Source: an uncultured Pseudoflavonifractor sp. (lineage in GTDB: Bacteria; Bacillota; Clostridia; Oscillospirales; Oscillospiraceae). Taken from it: 26,381 nucleotides of DNA. The position numbers and the translations under genes are program-made. Shown one piece after another: positions 6,284-15,109 of this stretch. The stretch spans positions 1-26,381 of the forward strand of contig CANDEE010000024.1 in assembly GCA_947383685.1 (NCBI GenBank), read 5' to 3'. Numbering within the stretch: the first letter of the stretch is position 1; each line of letters opens with the position of its first letter. The notes below the pieces were generated by a model, which saw only the letters and a list, made by a program, of their open reading frames with translations, was not told where the DNA came from and searched no databases.

Positions 6284-7189
6284 TTACCTGCCCATTCGCT
6301 GGCGAACCGCCTCATAGAGAAGTATGGCCGCCGCTGCGGAGGCGTTGAGAGAGTTGAGCTTGCCCTTCATGGGGATGGACAGCAGTACGTCGCAGGTCTC
6401 CCGCACCAGCCGGGACATCCCCTCCCCCTCGCTGCCGATGACAATGGCGGCGGGGCCTTTCAAATCGGCCTGGTACATGGTCTGCTTCGCGTCGGCGGCG
6501 GTACCGTAGACCCAGACTCCCGCCTCTTTCAGTTCCTTCAGGCAGGCGGTAAGGTTTGCCACCCGTGCCACGGGCACATGGCTCACCGCCCCGGCGGAGG
6601 TTTTTGCCACCACGGCAGTAAGGCCCGCGCTGCGCCGCTTGGGGATGATGACCCCGTGGGCCCCGGCACATTCGGCGGTGCGGATCACCGCCCCCAGGTT
6701 ATGGGGGTCGGAAAGCTCGTCGCAGACTACGATGAGGGGAGCCTCTCCCTTCTCTCGGGCGGCGTTCAAAATATCCTCCACACTGGCGTACTCCCGGACG
6801 GCGGCGATGGCAATGACTCCCTGATGGGAGTGGGTCACGCTCATGCCGTCCAGCTTTCGCCGGTCGCAGTCCACCACGGCGCATCCGGCGGCCTTTGCCT
6901 TGGAAGCGATGTGCCCCAGGGCAGCATCGGTCTCTCCCTTGGCGATGTATACCTTGTCAATGGGGGTGCCGGCCCGGAGGGCTTCAATGACGGCGTTGCG
7001 GCCCTCAATGATTCCGTCGGCTGGGCTGTCAAGCTCTGCAAAGGTCTTACCGCCGTGGTGCTTTCGCTCCGTCTCGGGCTGGTGTCCGGGCCTTGCGGCC
7101 CTCCCCTCGCCCTCGCTCCGTTCCAAGCCCCCCGGCAGACCTTTGCGCCGCCCTTCTTGGCGTTCCTTCCAGTCTTTCTGCTTGTCCAT
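6284..7189 (-). CDS. rlmB: 23S rRNA (guanosine-2'-O)-methyltransferase RlmB-type (SpoU/TrmH family)
   Basis: This SPOUT-fold enzyme methylates a ribose 2'-OH, by family precedent G2251 of 23S rRNA, using S-adenosylmethionine. Motif 1 is at residues 157-179 (DELSDPHNLGAVIRTAECAG with the catalytic Arg170). Motif 2 is at 249-259 (IVIGSEGEGMS) and motif 3 at 271-287 (SIPMKGKLNSLNASAAA). The substrate-binding domain begins at IIEGRNAVIEAL (60-71). The first ~57 residues are extra relative to the usual ~245-residue family length and are low-complexity. Residues about 20-43 are encoded by a 74-bp dispersed element found again between groES and groEL. The start has GGAGCGG about 8 nt upstream. It is co-transcribed with the P-type ATPase-like gene. 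Confidence 0.92.
   Translation of the reverse strand: MDKQKDWKERQEGRRKGLPGGLERSEGEGRAARPGHQPETERKHHGGKTFAELDSPADGIIEGRNAVIEALRAGTPIDKVYIAKGETDAALGHIASKAKAAGCAVVDCDRRKLDGMSVTHSHQGVIAIAAVREYASVEDILNAAREKGEAPLIVVCDELSDPHNLGAVIRTAECAGAHGVIIPKRRSAGLTAVVAKTSAGAVSHVPVARVANLTACLKELKEAGVWVYGTAADAKQTMYQADLKGPAAIVIGSEGEGMSRLVRETCDVLLSIPMKGKLNSLNASAAAAILLYEAVRQRMGR
7060..7133 (-). repeat. 74-bp dispersed element, copy A (inside rlmB)
   Basis: This copy aligns without gaps to 15110-15183, with 61 of 74 bases identical by hand count. It lies in frame within the rlmB N-terminal extension and encodes LERSEGEGRAARPGHQPE. On the minus strand it contains the small hairpin GGGCC-GCAA-GGCCC. It looks like a short REP-like element that can insert in coding sequence without breaking the frame. 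Confidence 0.7.
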
Positions 7190-7221
7190 GTTCAGCCCGC
7201 TCCGTTTCAGTGGATATAGAT

Positions 7222-7236
7222 AAAAATATTATATCA
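7222..7236 (-). promoter_or_regulatory. extended -10 promoter of rlmB
   Basis: On the minus strand TGATATAAT gives a perfect TATAAT (7228-7233) preceded by TG one base away, the extended -10 form. The -35 region is only T-rich. The transcript would begin about 32 nt before the rlmB ATG. Confidence 0.55.
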
Positions 7237-7285
7237 CACTTCCGCTGGAAGAAAAAGGGTTAATTTTTATCTCCCCGGCCTTCGG

Positions 7286-7313
7286 TTGACTTTTTCCTTC
7301 GTTCTGATAAAAT
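7286..7313 (+). promoter_or_regulatory. promoter of the SLH-containing exported protein
   Basis: TTGACT (7286-7291), a 16-bp spacer and TAAAAT (7308-7313) with an upstream TG (extended -10). It is divergent from the rlmB promoter. Confidence 0.65.
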
Positions 7314-7348
7314 AAATTTATCTTACAGGAAGAAGGTGGCGTATCACC

Positions 7349-9307
7349 ATGAAAAAATTGACCGCGTTTTTGCTCTGCCTGTGCCTGATGATCCCCGCCC
7401 TCCCCGCCCAGGCATATATAACTAGGCCTGATGACATTCCCGACTGGGCCGAGCCATCCTACCAGGCCCTGGAAAAACGGTTTTCTGCCTCTATCTTTGG
7501 TGTTGACGGAAATATTGATCGGGGACGTTTTGTAAGACTTTTGACCTTACTTCTGGAAGATACCTACTCTCAGGCCGAGTTGAAGGCGTATCCTCCGGTG
7601 GAATACGGTTACTTCTCCGACACAGCCGATCTTCTCCACCTGCATGCTGCGGGCTATGGCATCGTGGATGGCTCGGTGGGAGCCGACGGCCTGCGCTACC
7701 TCAATCCCACGGATTACCTGACCCGGGAACAGGCCGCCAAAATGGTCTGCTCCCTGCTGGATTTTGTCTCTCAGAAGCTGGGCTATCCCCTGGAGCCCTC
7801 GGACAGCCCCGCCGTCTATGCCGACGCCGCCTCCATCAGCGGCTGGGCCCTTCCCTATACCGGACAGATCGCCGCCTACGGCCTGATGAAAGGGGACAAT
7901 GGAGGAAATTTCAATCCCCAGGGGAATCTGGACTGGCCCTCCGCCGTGGTGCTGGCCCACCGGACGGCGGAGCTGCTGGGCGCTGCCGTAACCAGTGAGT
8001 TTAACGGCCTTGTCCTTCAAAGCCAGATTGACTGGTCGAGGGCCTCCTCCTTTGACATATTTGATAGACACATTTCCAAGCCCTCAACGGGTCGGTCAGG
8101 CGGTTATTACACCATCGACAATGGAGACGGCACTGTCTCCGGGCTGACGGCGGGCTCTGACGTCATCACTGTGGAACGATTTAACGCCGACGGGAGCCTG
8201 GTCTCCTCCAGGACCATTGAACGTGAGCTGCCTACCCTGGGAGCCTTCCTGGATTCGGGAAGCCACTTTTATCTGGCCTTTGGACAGGATAATGACGAGG
8301 AGGACGACAGCCGGGAGGTCTGGCGCATCGTCCAGTATGACAGGGACTGGAACCGGCTGGGCGCCGCCTCGGTGAGCGGGGGAGACTCCTACACCACCGC
8401 GCCCTTTACTGCTACGGTATCCCGAATGGCGGTAAGCGGGGACGGCAAGACCCTGACCCTCCATGCCTCCCGCCAGCGGTACACCTCCGATGACGGCCTC
8501 CGCCACCAGTCCAACTTTACCGTCACGGTTAACACCGCCGATATGAAGGTCCTCTCGGTAAGCGAGAAGTTTCCCAATAACCATGTGTCCCACTCCTTCG
8601 GCCAGTTTGTCCGGTACGATGGGGAGGAGATGGTCACGGTGGATCACGGAGACGGCTATCCCCGTGCCTTTGTCCTCCATGACGATGGACAGGAGGCGGA
8701 GCTGTTCAAGCTGGCCGGAAGGATCGGAGAAAATGTGACCAACGCCATCGGCAGCGGGTTTGAGATTTCCAAGGACGGCTATCTGTTCCTGGGCTGCTCG
8801 GCCCCCCAGGAGAGCTTTGAAACAGCAACGCGGAGTCCCTGGAACGTGTTCCTGACCTACACCATAAAGGAGGCCAAGGAGCCCACCCCGCCCTGGCCTG
8901 ACGGAAGCACCGAAACCTCCCTGACCGTCCTTCCCGGCGGCACACAATATGAGGCCACCTGGACGGAACCGGACGGTTCGACCCATTGGGTCTCCCGCCC
9001 CATCGAGGAGGACCTTTCCAGCACTACCGTTACCTGGCTCACCCACAGCGAAAGCTCCATCAACTGCGCCAGGCTTGTAAAGCTGGATGACAACTCCTTC
9101 CTGGCCATGTGGCAGGAGGGAGGGGACATTCACTATCAAAAGCTGGACGGCAAGGGAAATCCGGTAGGGGGAGAGCAGGTTTTGGCAAAAACCCCCATGC
9201 CCCCCACCGATCCGATGGTGATCAATGGAGACGTCTGCTGGATTCAGGAGTCCACCCTGCCCCAAAGTGCGGGTAAGCCCGCGCTATACCGCATCCATCT
9301 TTCCTGA
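7349..9307 (+). CDS. exported SLH-domain protein with C-terminal beta-rich region, 652 aa
   Basis: A Sec signal peptide is clear: MKK, hydrophobic core, cleavage probably after AQA at residue 22. Residues ~25-195 hold degenerate S-layer homology repeats (for example YFSDTADLLHLHAAGYGIVDG, then LNPTDYLTREQAAKMV, then ISGWALPYTGQIAAYGLMKG), which normally anchor proteins to cell-wall glycans. From about 220 onward the chain is beta-rich with repeated Asp/Gly turns and segments such as SFLAMWQEGGDIHYQKLDG that recall beta-propeller blades; I cannot name a family. GAAGGTGG about 9 nt upstream supports the ATG. The gene stands alone, with its own promoter and a terminator at 9322. It is probably a cell-surface protein with a sensing or binding role, and the ligand is unknown. 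Confidence 0.85.
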   Translation: MKKLTAFLLCLCLMIPALPAQAYITRPDDIPDWAEPSYQALEKRFSASIFGVDGNIDRGRFVRLLTLLLEDTYSQAELKAYPPVEYGYFSDTADLLHLHAAGYGIVDGSVGADGLRYLNPTDYLTREQAAKMVCSLLDFVSQKLGYPLEPSDSPAVYADAASISGWALPYTGQIAAYGLMKGDNGGNFNPQGNLDWPSAVVLAHRTAELLGAAVTSEFNGLVLQSQIDWSRASSFDIFDRHISKPSTGRSGGYYTIDNGDGTVSGLTAGSDVITVERFNADGSLVSSRTIERELPTLGAFLDSGSHFYLAFGQDNDEEDDSREVWRIVQYDRDWNRLGAASVSGGDSYTTAPFTATVSRMAVSGDGKTLTLHASRQRYTSDDGLRHQSNFTVTVNTADMKVLSVSEKFPNNHVSHSFGQFVRYDGEEMVTVDHGDGYPRAFVLHDDGQEAELFKLAGRIGENVTNAIGSGFEISKDGYLFLGCSAPQESFETATRSPWNVFLTYTIKEAKEPTPPWPDGSTETSLTVLPGGTQYEATWTEPDGSTHWVSRPIEEDLSSTTVTWLTHSESSINCARLVKLDDNSFLAMWQEGGDIHYQKLDGKGNPVGGEQVLAKTPMPPTDPMVINGDVCWIQESTLPQSAGKPALYRIHLS

Positions 9308-9321
9308 ATCCGGCTTCAAAG

Positions 9322-9360
9322 GGAGGGAGCATCCCCGCAAGGGCGCTCCCTCCTTCTATT
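9322..9360 (+). terminator. intrinsic terminator after the SLH protein
   Basis: GGAGGGAGC (9322-9330) pairs perfectly with GCTCCCTCC (9345-9353), followed by a T-rich tail. The 14-nt loop has its own small CCC/GGG pairing. Confidence 0.75.
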
Positions 9361-9385
9361 TACAGAAAGTTTACTGGGGAATTTC

Positions 9386-9414
9386 TTGTATTTTCAGGGG
9401 CAATATGATATGAT
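9386..9414 (+). promoter_or_regulatory. ftsH promoter
   Basis: TTGTAT (9386-9391), a 17-bp spacer and TATGAT (9409-9414) form a good promoter with a start near 9421. It lies inside the longest possible ftsH reading frame, so it excludes the upstream TTG at 9386 as the start. Confidence 0.65.
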
Positions 9415-9448
9415 ACCCCATACACCGCAAAGCAAAGGGGGCTTTTCT

Positions 9449-11671
9449 ATGCCCAATCTAAATCATAACGACGACAAAAACCAGTCCGGGGGACCCAAGA
9501 AGAAAAACGCCGCCACCCTGGTCACCCTGCTTCTCTGGATCATCGCCCTTACCCTTCTCCTGTACCACTTCACCTCCAACCGGCAGCAGGCCGACGCGGT
9601 GAAGCTGGAATATGGCGTGTTTCGGCAGATGGTGACCGATGGCAAGGTCTCCCGGGTGGTCATGACCTCCGACAAATACCTGATCTACCCCAAGGTGGAC
9701 GGGGAGGGACATATTGCCACTCCCGACATGGACGCCGGCACCGAGCTTTTTGACCTTCAGGACGAGTTGGACTTGGCTCTTTCAGACCTTGCCGCCCTCC
9801 GGGAGCAGCGTCCGCCCCTAAACAGCTCAGACAGCGCCACTCTGCAAAAGTTCCAGCAGGAGCTGGACCAGGCGGAAAAGCGGGTGCTGGCCATCCAGCA
9901 GCGCCAGGGAAACCAGGCCACCTACTACTGCGTGCCCGTCAATGACCCGGGGCTGATCCCTCTGATGGACGAGGTGGGTCTGGAGCACTACGGCGTGGAG
10001 CCGGAGTCCATCCTCCTGTCCCTCCTCATGGCCCTGCTGCCCTCGGTACTCATGGTGGGATTCATGTTCTTCCTGTTCCGTTCCATGTCCGCCCGGATCG
10101 GCGGCATGGGCGGCGTAGGCGGCGTGGGCAAGGCCAACGCCAAGGTGTATGTGGAGCGGAAAACCGGGGTCACCTTCCAGGACGTGGCAGGCCAGGACGA
10201 GGCCAAGGAATCCTTACAGGAGATCATCGACATTCTCCACAATCCGCAGAAATACACGGAAATCGGAGCCAAGCTGCCCAAGGGCGCGCTCTTGGTGGGC
10301 CCGCCGGGCACAGGCAAGACCCTGCTGGCCAAGGCCATTGCGGGAGAGGCCAACGTACCCTTCTTCTCCATCTCCGGCTCTGACTTTGTGGAGATGTTTG
10401 TGGGCGTGGGCGCGTCCCGCGTTCGGGACCTGTTCAAAGAGGCCAGCAAGATGGCCCCCTGCATCATCTTCATCGACGAGATCGACACCATCGGCAAATC
10501 CCGGGACAACCGTATGGGCGGCAACGATGAGCGGGAACAGACCCTGAACCAGCTTCTGGCGGAGCTGGACGGCTTTGACCCCACCAAGGGCGTTATCGTC
10601 CTGGCCGCCACCAACCGGCCCGAGGTGCTGGACAAGGCCCTGCTGCGGCCCGGACGGTTCGACAGGCGCATCACCATTGACCGGCCCAACCTGGCGGGAC
10701 GGCTTGCCACCCTGCAGGTCCACACCCGGAACATTAAGCTGGCCGAGGATGTGGATTTGAAGAAAATTGCCCTGGCTACCGCGGGCTGCGTAGGCTCCGA
10801 TCTTGCCAACCTGGTCAACGAGGCCGCCCTCCGGGCCGTCCGCAAGGGCCGGAAGCTGGTGACCCAGGAGGACCTTCTGGCCTCCTTCGAGTTCGTCATC
10901 GCGGGCAGCGAGAAGAAAAATTCCGTCCTCACCGAGTTTGAAAAGAAGCTGGTGGCCTATCATGAGGTGGGCCACGCTATGGTGGCATACAAGCAGAAGA
11001 ACGCTGAGCCGGTACAGAAAATTACCATCGTCCCCCACACCGAGGGGAGCCTGGGTTACACCCTGCTGATGCCGGAGGAGGATAAGACCAACCTCCGCAC
11101 CAAAGAGGAGCTGATGGCGAAAATCACCGTCTCTATGGGCGGCCGGGCCGCCGAGGAGGTGGTGATGCACACCATGACCAATGGGGCCAGCCAGGACATC
11201 CAGGAGGCCACCAACATCGCCCGGAACATGGTTGCCATGTTTGGCATGAGCGAGGAGTTTGGCATGATGGCCCTGGGCAGCGTCCGCAATCAATACCTGG
11301 ACGGAGGCTACGGCCTGGATTGCGCCCAGGACACCGCCGCCGTCATGGACAAGGCGGTAAAGGCCATTCTGGACGTGTGCTACGCCGAGGCAGTAGCTCT
11401 CATCCGGGACAACCGGGAGCTGATGGACAAGGTGGCGGCCTACCTTCTGGAGAAGGAGACCATCACCGGCGGCGAGATGGTAGCCATCATCGAGGGCCGG
11501 GACCCGGCCCTGGTGGAAGACGCCTATGCCTCTACCATGGCAACGGGCAAAATCGTGGGACAGAAAGCCCCGGAAATGGCCCTGGGCCAGCAGCCGGAGA
11601 CGCAAAGTCTCCCCGGCGGCGAGGCGGCCTCCTCTGAGGACTCCGCCCCCGGAGACAAGCCGGAGGAGTAA
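9449..11671 (+). CDS. ftsH: ATP-dependent zinc metalloprotease FtsH
   Basis: FtsH is a hexameric membrane AAA+ protease that removes misfolded membrane and regulatory proteins. The 740-residue chain starts at the ATG at 9449, 7 nt after an AGGGGG site. TM1 is at 21-41 and TM2 at about 188-210. Walker A is GPPGTGKT (284-291), Walker B IIFIDEID (339-346), and the second region of homology 387-405. The zinc site is HEVGH (505-509) with the third ligand Asp583. The part between the two membrane helices is ~145 residues, longer than the roughly 75 typical of the family. It contains a likely coiled coil (~103-152, DLQDELDLALSDLAALREQ and later QQELDQAEKRVLAIQQR). The C-tail after ~700 is disordered and acidic. 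No terminator separates it from cysE. Confidence 0.97.
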   Translation: MPNLNHNDDKNQSGGPKKKNAATLVTLLLWIIALTLLLYHFTSNRQQADAVKLEYGVFRQMVTDGKVSRVVMTSDKYLIYPKVDGEGHIATPDMDAGTELFDLQDELDLALSDLAALREQRPPLNSSDSATLQKFQQELDQAEKRVLAIQQRQGNQATYYCVPVNDPGLIPLMDEVGLEHYGVEPESILLSLLMALLPSVLMVGFMFFLFRSMSARIGGMGGVGGVGKANAKVYVERKTGVTFQDVAGQDEAKESLQEIIDILHNPQKYTEIGAKLPKGALLVGPPGTGKTLLAKAIAGEANVPFFSISGSDFVEMFVGVGASRVRDLFKEASKMAPCIIFIDEIDTIGKSRDNRMGGNDEREQTLNQLLAELDGFDPTKGVIVLAATNRPEVLDKALLRPGRFDRRITIDRPNLAGRLATLQVHTRNIKLAEDVDLKKIALATAGCVGSDLANLVNEAALRAVRKGRKLVTQEDLLASFEFVIAGSEKKNSVLTEFEKKLVAYHEVGHAMVAYKQKNAEPVQKITIVPHTEGSLGYTLLMPEEDKTNLRTKEELMAKITVSMGGRAAEEVVMHTMTNGASQDIQEATNIARNMVAMFGMSEEFGMMALGSVRNQYLDGGYGLDCAQDTAAVMDKAVKAILDVCYAEAVALIRDNRELMDKVAAYLLEKETITGGEMVAIIEGRDPALVEDAYASTMATGKIVGQKAPEMALGQQPETQSLPGGEAASSEDSAPGDKPEE

Positions 11672-11739
11672 GGAGCCACGCACCATTCTGCCGCAGCTTC
11701 ATAGACATAGTGTATCAGCATGTTACGGAGGGATTCAAC

Positions 11740-12372
11740 TTGACACGGTTGGGAGAGACCCTGCGGGCCTATCAGGCCCGGGACCCGGCAGCCCGGAGCC
11801 GGCTGGAGATTTTTTTGCTCTACCCCGGCGTCCATGCCACCATTTTTCACCGGGTGAGCCATTGGCTGTGGAAGCATCACCTGCGGTTCCTGGCCCGGCT
11901 CAACTCCCAGATCGCCCGCCACTGCACAGGCATTGAAATCCATCCCGGCGCCCAGATCGGGCGTCGGCTTGTCATTGACCACGGCATGGGCATTGTCATC
12001 GGGGAAACCACTCAAATCGGGGACGACTGCCTGATTTACCACGGAGTTACCCTGGGCGGCACAGGCAAGGAGACGGGCAAGCGGCACCCCACCATTGGAA
12101 ATAATGTGCTCATCGCCTGCGGGGCCAAGGTCCTGGGGCCGTTTAAGGTGGGGGACAACGCCCGCATTGCGGCCGGAGCGGTGGTTCTGTCCGAGGTTCC
12201 GGAAAACGCCACCGCCGTGGGCGTTCCCGCCCACATTGTCAGTATCGCCGGGGAGCGGGTGGACTTCACCCGGGAGGTGGACCAAATCCACATCCCCGAC
12301 CCGGTCCAGCGGGAGCTGCAAGCCCTGTCGGCCCGGCTGGAGGCCCTGGAAAAAGGGCAAACAGACGAATAA
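11740..12372 (+). CDS. cysE: serine O-acetyltransferase
   Basis: CysE transfers acetyl from acetyl-CoA to L-serine, the first committed step of cysteine synthesis. The 210-residue protein starts at a TTG (11740), 7 nt after GGAGGG; a GTG at 11710 would put that site inside the gene. The N-terminal helical part (RDPAARSRLEIFLLYPGVHA) is the usual CysE entry region. The left-handed beta-helix follows, with hexapeptide repeats and catalytic residues Asp80-His81 (VIDHGMGIVIGE) and His101 (IYHGVTLGGTG). The C-terminal tail (~170-210) is helical and acidic. It lies 68 nt after ftsH, probably on the same transcript, and ends at a strong terminator. Confidence 0.95.
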   Translation: MTRLGETLRAYQARDPAARSRLEIFLLYPGVHATIFHRVSHWLWKHHLRFLARLNSQIARHCTGIEIHPGAQIGRRLVIDHGMGIVIGETTQIGDDCLIYHGVTLGGTGKETGKRHPTIGNNVLIACGAKVLGPFKVGDNARIAAGAVVLSEVPENATAVGVPAHIVSIAGERVDFTREVDQIHIPDPVQRELQALSARLEALEKGQTDE

Positions 12373-12380
12373 AACAGGAA

Positions 12381-12414
12381 GGCGCGTCCCCCCAGGGGGA
12401 CGCGCCCTTTTCTT
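12381..12414. terminator. terminator after cysE, possibly shared
   Basis: A perfect 12-bp GC-rich stem (12381-12392 with 12395-12406) is followed on the plus strand by TTTTCTT. On the minus strand the following bases are moderately T-rich, so it may also serve the lipoprotein gene ending at 12442. Confidence 0.85.
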
Positions 12415-12441
12415 ATGAGCGGCAATCCGCTTTCTCCGGCC

Positions 12442-13305
12442 TTAATAGTAGTACTTTGCCTGATAGTTCTCCTCGTTACCAATGAACCCCTCGATTTGCT
12501 CCTTATCCGAGGCGTTTGCAAGAAAGGTGGGGTCCATCCTCTCCCAGTCCCCATCCTTCCCGGGCACCTCTACCCAGGCATGGGTCACCCATTCACCGGG
12601 GGTCTGCTCCACTTTTCCGTGGACCACCTTGCAGGCTACCCCCTGGCTACGGAGCATCACAGCCACCACAGCGGCGTAGTCGCCGCAGATGCCCTTCCCC
12701 CGGCTCAAAATCGCGTCTACGTCAATCCGGTTCTCTGTCAGAGTCCCCGCCTCTACTGCGCCAGCCTTTTCCTTGTCATAGGCTACCTGCTCCGTCACAT
12801 ATTCCAGCACTGCCCTTACCTTTTCCTCCTCAGTCTCCAAGCCTCCAATGAGCTGGTGGGCCAAAAGCACCGCGGCGGTATTCTCCGTAAAGGGCACCTG
12901 CTGGCAGGCCTGCCGAAAAGGGGTCGCCGGGTCCTCCAGCTCCAGGGTCAGCGGGCACTCAAACACCGGCTTGTATTTACTTTCCGTAACATTTTCCAGG
13001 ACCCGGAGAGTATATTCCCCATTTCCCTCGGTAAGCGTAAAGCTCTCCCAGCTACCATCATTGAGGAGGTTGTAGTTATACTTCTCCCCCTCCTCCCTGG
13101 TAATTTGGGCCTTGATACGGACGTCCGCCCCGCCGGTATATCGGACTGACACCACCCCGTCTTCCAGTCTGGACACGTCTACCTGGGCATACTCGTTACT
13201 GTAAGGATCGGGGGCAGGAGTTTCAGTGGGAATGGGAACAGGGACGCACCCACTCAAAACCGCCAGCAAAGCCATCCCCATCCACAGGCGCCGCATTTTC
13301 TTCAT
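12442..13305 (-). CDS. transglutaminase-like domain lipoprotein, 287 aa
   Basis: A lipoprotein signal peptide ends in the lipobox LSGC with Cys20, followed by a Pro/Thr-rich tether. Residues ~40-125 are beta-rich, possibly an Ig-like domain. The C-terminal half is a transglutaminase/protease-like papain fold with the full catalytic triad: Cys207 in GKGICGDYAAVV, His242 in THAWVEV and Asp258 in WERMDPTF. Proteins of this class cleave or crosslink peptides at the cell surface, but the substrate is unknown. The ATG at 13305 is preceded by GGAGG in a purine-rich run. The gene follows the groEL terminator and has its own promoter at 13329-13358, so it is probably independent of heat-shock control. 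Confidence 0.88.
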   Translation of the reverse strand: MKKMRRLWMGMALLAVLSGCVPVPIPTETPAPDPYSNEYAQVDVSRLEDGVVSVRYTGGADVRIKAQITREEGEKYNYNLLNDGSWESFTLTEGNGEYTLRVLENVTESKYKPVFECPLTLELEDPATPFRQACQQVPFTENTAAVLLAHQLIGGLETEEEKVRAVLEYVTEQVAYDKEKAGAVEAGTLTENRIDVDAILSRGKGICGDYAAVVAVMLRSQGVACKVVHGKVEQTPGEWVTHAWVEVPGKDGDWERMDPTFLANASDKEQIEGFIGNEENYQAKYYY

Positions 13306-13328
13306 TCCCCTCTCCTCCCTTTTCGGAT

Positions 13329-13358
13329 ATTATACACCGGAACGGGACCGCCCCGCAA
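13329..13358 (-). promoter_or_regulatory. promoter of the transglutaminase-like lipoprotein
   Basis: On the minus strand TTGCGG (13353-13358), an 18-bp spacer and a perfect TATAAT (13329-13334). It lies directly after the groEL terminator. Confidence 0.6.
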
Positions 13359-13370
13359 TACAAAGCCATA

Positions 13371-13406
13371 AAAAGCCCGGTGGGAACTGCTTCCCACCGG
13401 GCTTTT
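13371..13406 (-). terminator. groESL operon terminator
   Basis: A perfect 16-bp stem (13371-13386 with 13391-13406) with a CTGC loop. On the minus strand it ends in a run of five T residues. It lies 17 nt past the groEL stop codon. Confidence 0.9.
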
Positions 13407-13423
13407 GACTGCTTTTTGAATGA

Positions 13424-15046
13424 TCAGTACATCCCGCCCATGTCGGGGGCGGCGGGAGCGGGAGCGGGGGGTTCAGGCTTATCGGCTACCAGAGCCTCGG
13501 TGGTCAGGAGGACGCTGGCAATGGAAGCCGCGTTCTCCAGAGCGGTGCGGGTCACCTTGGTGGGGTCCACAATGCCCGACTTCACCATATCGACATAGGT
13601 CTCATTGTAGGCGTCAAAGCCGGTGCCCACCTTGGAGGACTTCACCTTCTCCAGCACCACGCTGCCGTCCACGCCGGCGTTGGCGGCGATCTGGCGGACA
13701 GGCTCGCTGAGGGCGGCGGCTACGATCTGGACGCCGGTCTTTTCATCGCCTTCGGTGGTCTTGAGCAGGGCCTCCACAGCAGGAATGGCATTGACATAGG
13801 CAGTACCGCCGCCGGCTACGATGCCCTCCTCCACAGCGGCCCGGGTGGCGTTGAGGGCATCCTCGATGCGGAGCTTCTTCTCCTTCATCTCGGTCTCAGT
13901 GGCGGCGCCTACACGGACCACGGCCACGCCGCCGGCCAGCTTGGCAAGCCGCTCCTGGAGCTTCTCCCGGTCATAGTCGGAGGTGGTGACCTCCACCTGG
14001 CTCTTGATCTGGGCCACCCGGTTCTTGATGTCGGCGGCCTTGCCCGCGCCGCCCACAATGATGGTGTTCTCCTTGTTGACCTTCACCTGTTTGGCCTTGC
14101 CCAGCATATCGATGGTGGTCTCCTTCAGATCCAGGCCCACCTCCTCGCTGATGACAGCGCCGCCAGTGAGGATGGCGATGTCCTGAAGCATATCCTTCCG
14201 CCGGTCGCCGTAGCCGGGAGCCTTAACGCAGCAGACGTTCAGGGTGCCCCGGAGGCGGTTGACAATGAGGGTATTGAGAGCCTCGCCCTCTACGTCCTCA
14301 GCGATGATGAGCAGCTTCTTGCCGGTCTGAACTACCTGCTCCAACAGGGGCAGCAGGTCCTGAACAGAGGAGATCTTCTTGTCGGTGATGAGGATGACAG
14401 GCTCGTCCAGGACGGCCTCCATCTTCTCCATATCGGTGGCCATGTAGGGGGTCACGTAGCCCCGGTCGAACTGCATTCCCTCCACGACCTCGGAATAAGT
14501 CTCGGCGGTCTTGGACTCCTCCACGGTGATGACGCCGTCGGCGCCCACCTTCTCCATGGCCTCGGCAATGAGTCTGCCGATGGTCTCGTCCCCAGAAGAA
14601 ACGGTGCCGACACGGGCAATGTCCTCGGTACCCTTTACCTTCTTGGAATTCTTCTTGATCTCCGCCACAGCGGCGTCAGCGGCGGCCTTGATGCCCTTCT
14701 TCATCACCATGGGGTTAGCCCCGGCCGCCAGGTTCTTCAGGCCCTCCCGAACAATGGCCTGGGTCAGCAGGGTGGCGGTGGTGGTGCCGTCGCCGGCCAC
14801 GTCGTTGGTCTTAGTGGCGACCTCCTTCACAAGCTGGGCGCCCATGTTCTCCATGGGGTCGGGCAGCTCGATCTCCTTGGCAATGGTCACGCCGTCGTTG
14901 GTGATAAGGGGAGAGCCGTATTTCTTATCCAGCACCACATTACGGCCCTTGGGCCCCATGGTGATCTTCACGGTATCGGCAAGCTGGTCCACACCCTTCT
15001 GAAGGGCCTTGCGGGCCTCCTCGCCGTAAGCAATGAGTTTAGACAT
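13424..15046 (-). CDS. groEL: 60 kDa chaperonin GroEL
   Basis: GroEL forms a double-ring chamber that, with GroES, refolds proteins using ATP. The 540-residue length is typical. Visible hallmarks are the N-terminal VKITMGPKGRNVVLDKKYG, the ATP-binding VAGDGTTTATLL (about 85-96), GGGTAYVNA near residue 410 and the C-terminal tail ending DMGGMY, the usual Gly/Met-rich end. GGAGG lies 9 nt before the ATG. It is the second gene of the operon, 158 nt after groES. That gap is longer than usual and contains copy B of a dispersed element. Confidence 0.98.
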   Translation of the reverse strand: MSKLIAYGEEARKALQKGVDQLADTVKITMGPKGRNVVLDKKYGSPLITNDGVTIAKEIELPDPMENMGAQLVKEVATKTNDVAGDGTTTATLLTQAIVREGLKNLAAGANPMVMKKGIKAAADAAVAEIKKNSKKVKGTEDIARVGTVSSGDETIGRLIAEAMEKVGADGVITVEESKTAETYSEVVEGMQFDRGYVTPYMATDMEKMEAVLDEPVILITDKKISSVQDLLPLLEQVVQTGKKLLIIAEDVEGEALNTLIVNRLRGTLNVCCVKAPGYGDRRKDMLQDIAILTGGAVISEEVGLDLKETTIDMLGKAKQVKVNKENTIIVGGAGKAADIKNRVAQIKSQVEVTTSDYDREKLQERLAKLAGGVAVVRVGAATETEMKEKKLRIEDALNATRAAVEEGIVAGGGTAYVNAIPAVEALLKTTEGDEKTGVQIVAAALSEPVRQIAANAGVDGSVVLEKVKSSKVGTGFDAYNETYVDMVKSGIVDPTKVTRTALENAASIASVLLTTEALVADKPEPPAPAPAAPDMGGMY

Positions 15047-15109
15047 AATTAATTACCTCCGATTCAAATGATAGGCTGTCACACTTTGGATTGGGCGCAT
15101 AGCCGGGTC

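Noticed and set aside
8096..9265. 389-codon open frame on the minus strand
   Set aside because: It is antisense to the SLH-containing exported protein, which has a signal peptide, ribosome-binding site, promoter and terminator.
9386..9448. Upstream TTG start for ftsH
   Set aside because: The segment contains the promoter hexamers and the ribosome-binding site. The ATG at 9449 has ideal spacing.
10214..11686. 490-codon open frame on the minus strand
   Set aside because: It lies wholly antisense to ftsH, whose motifs are unmistakable. Long antisense frames are common in GC-rich genes, and it has no ribosome-binding site or recognisable domain.
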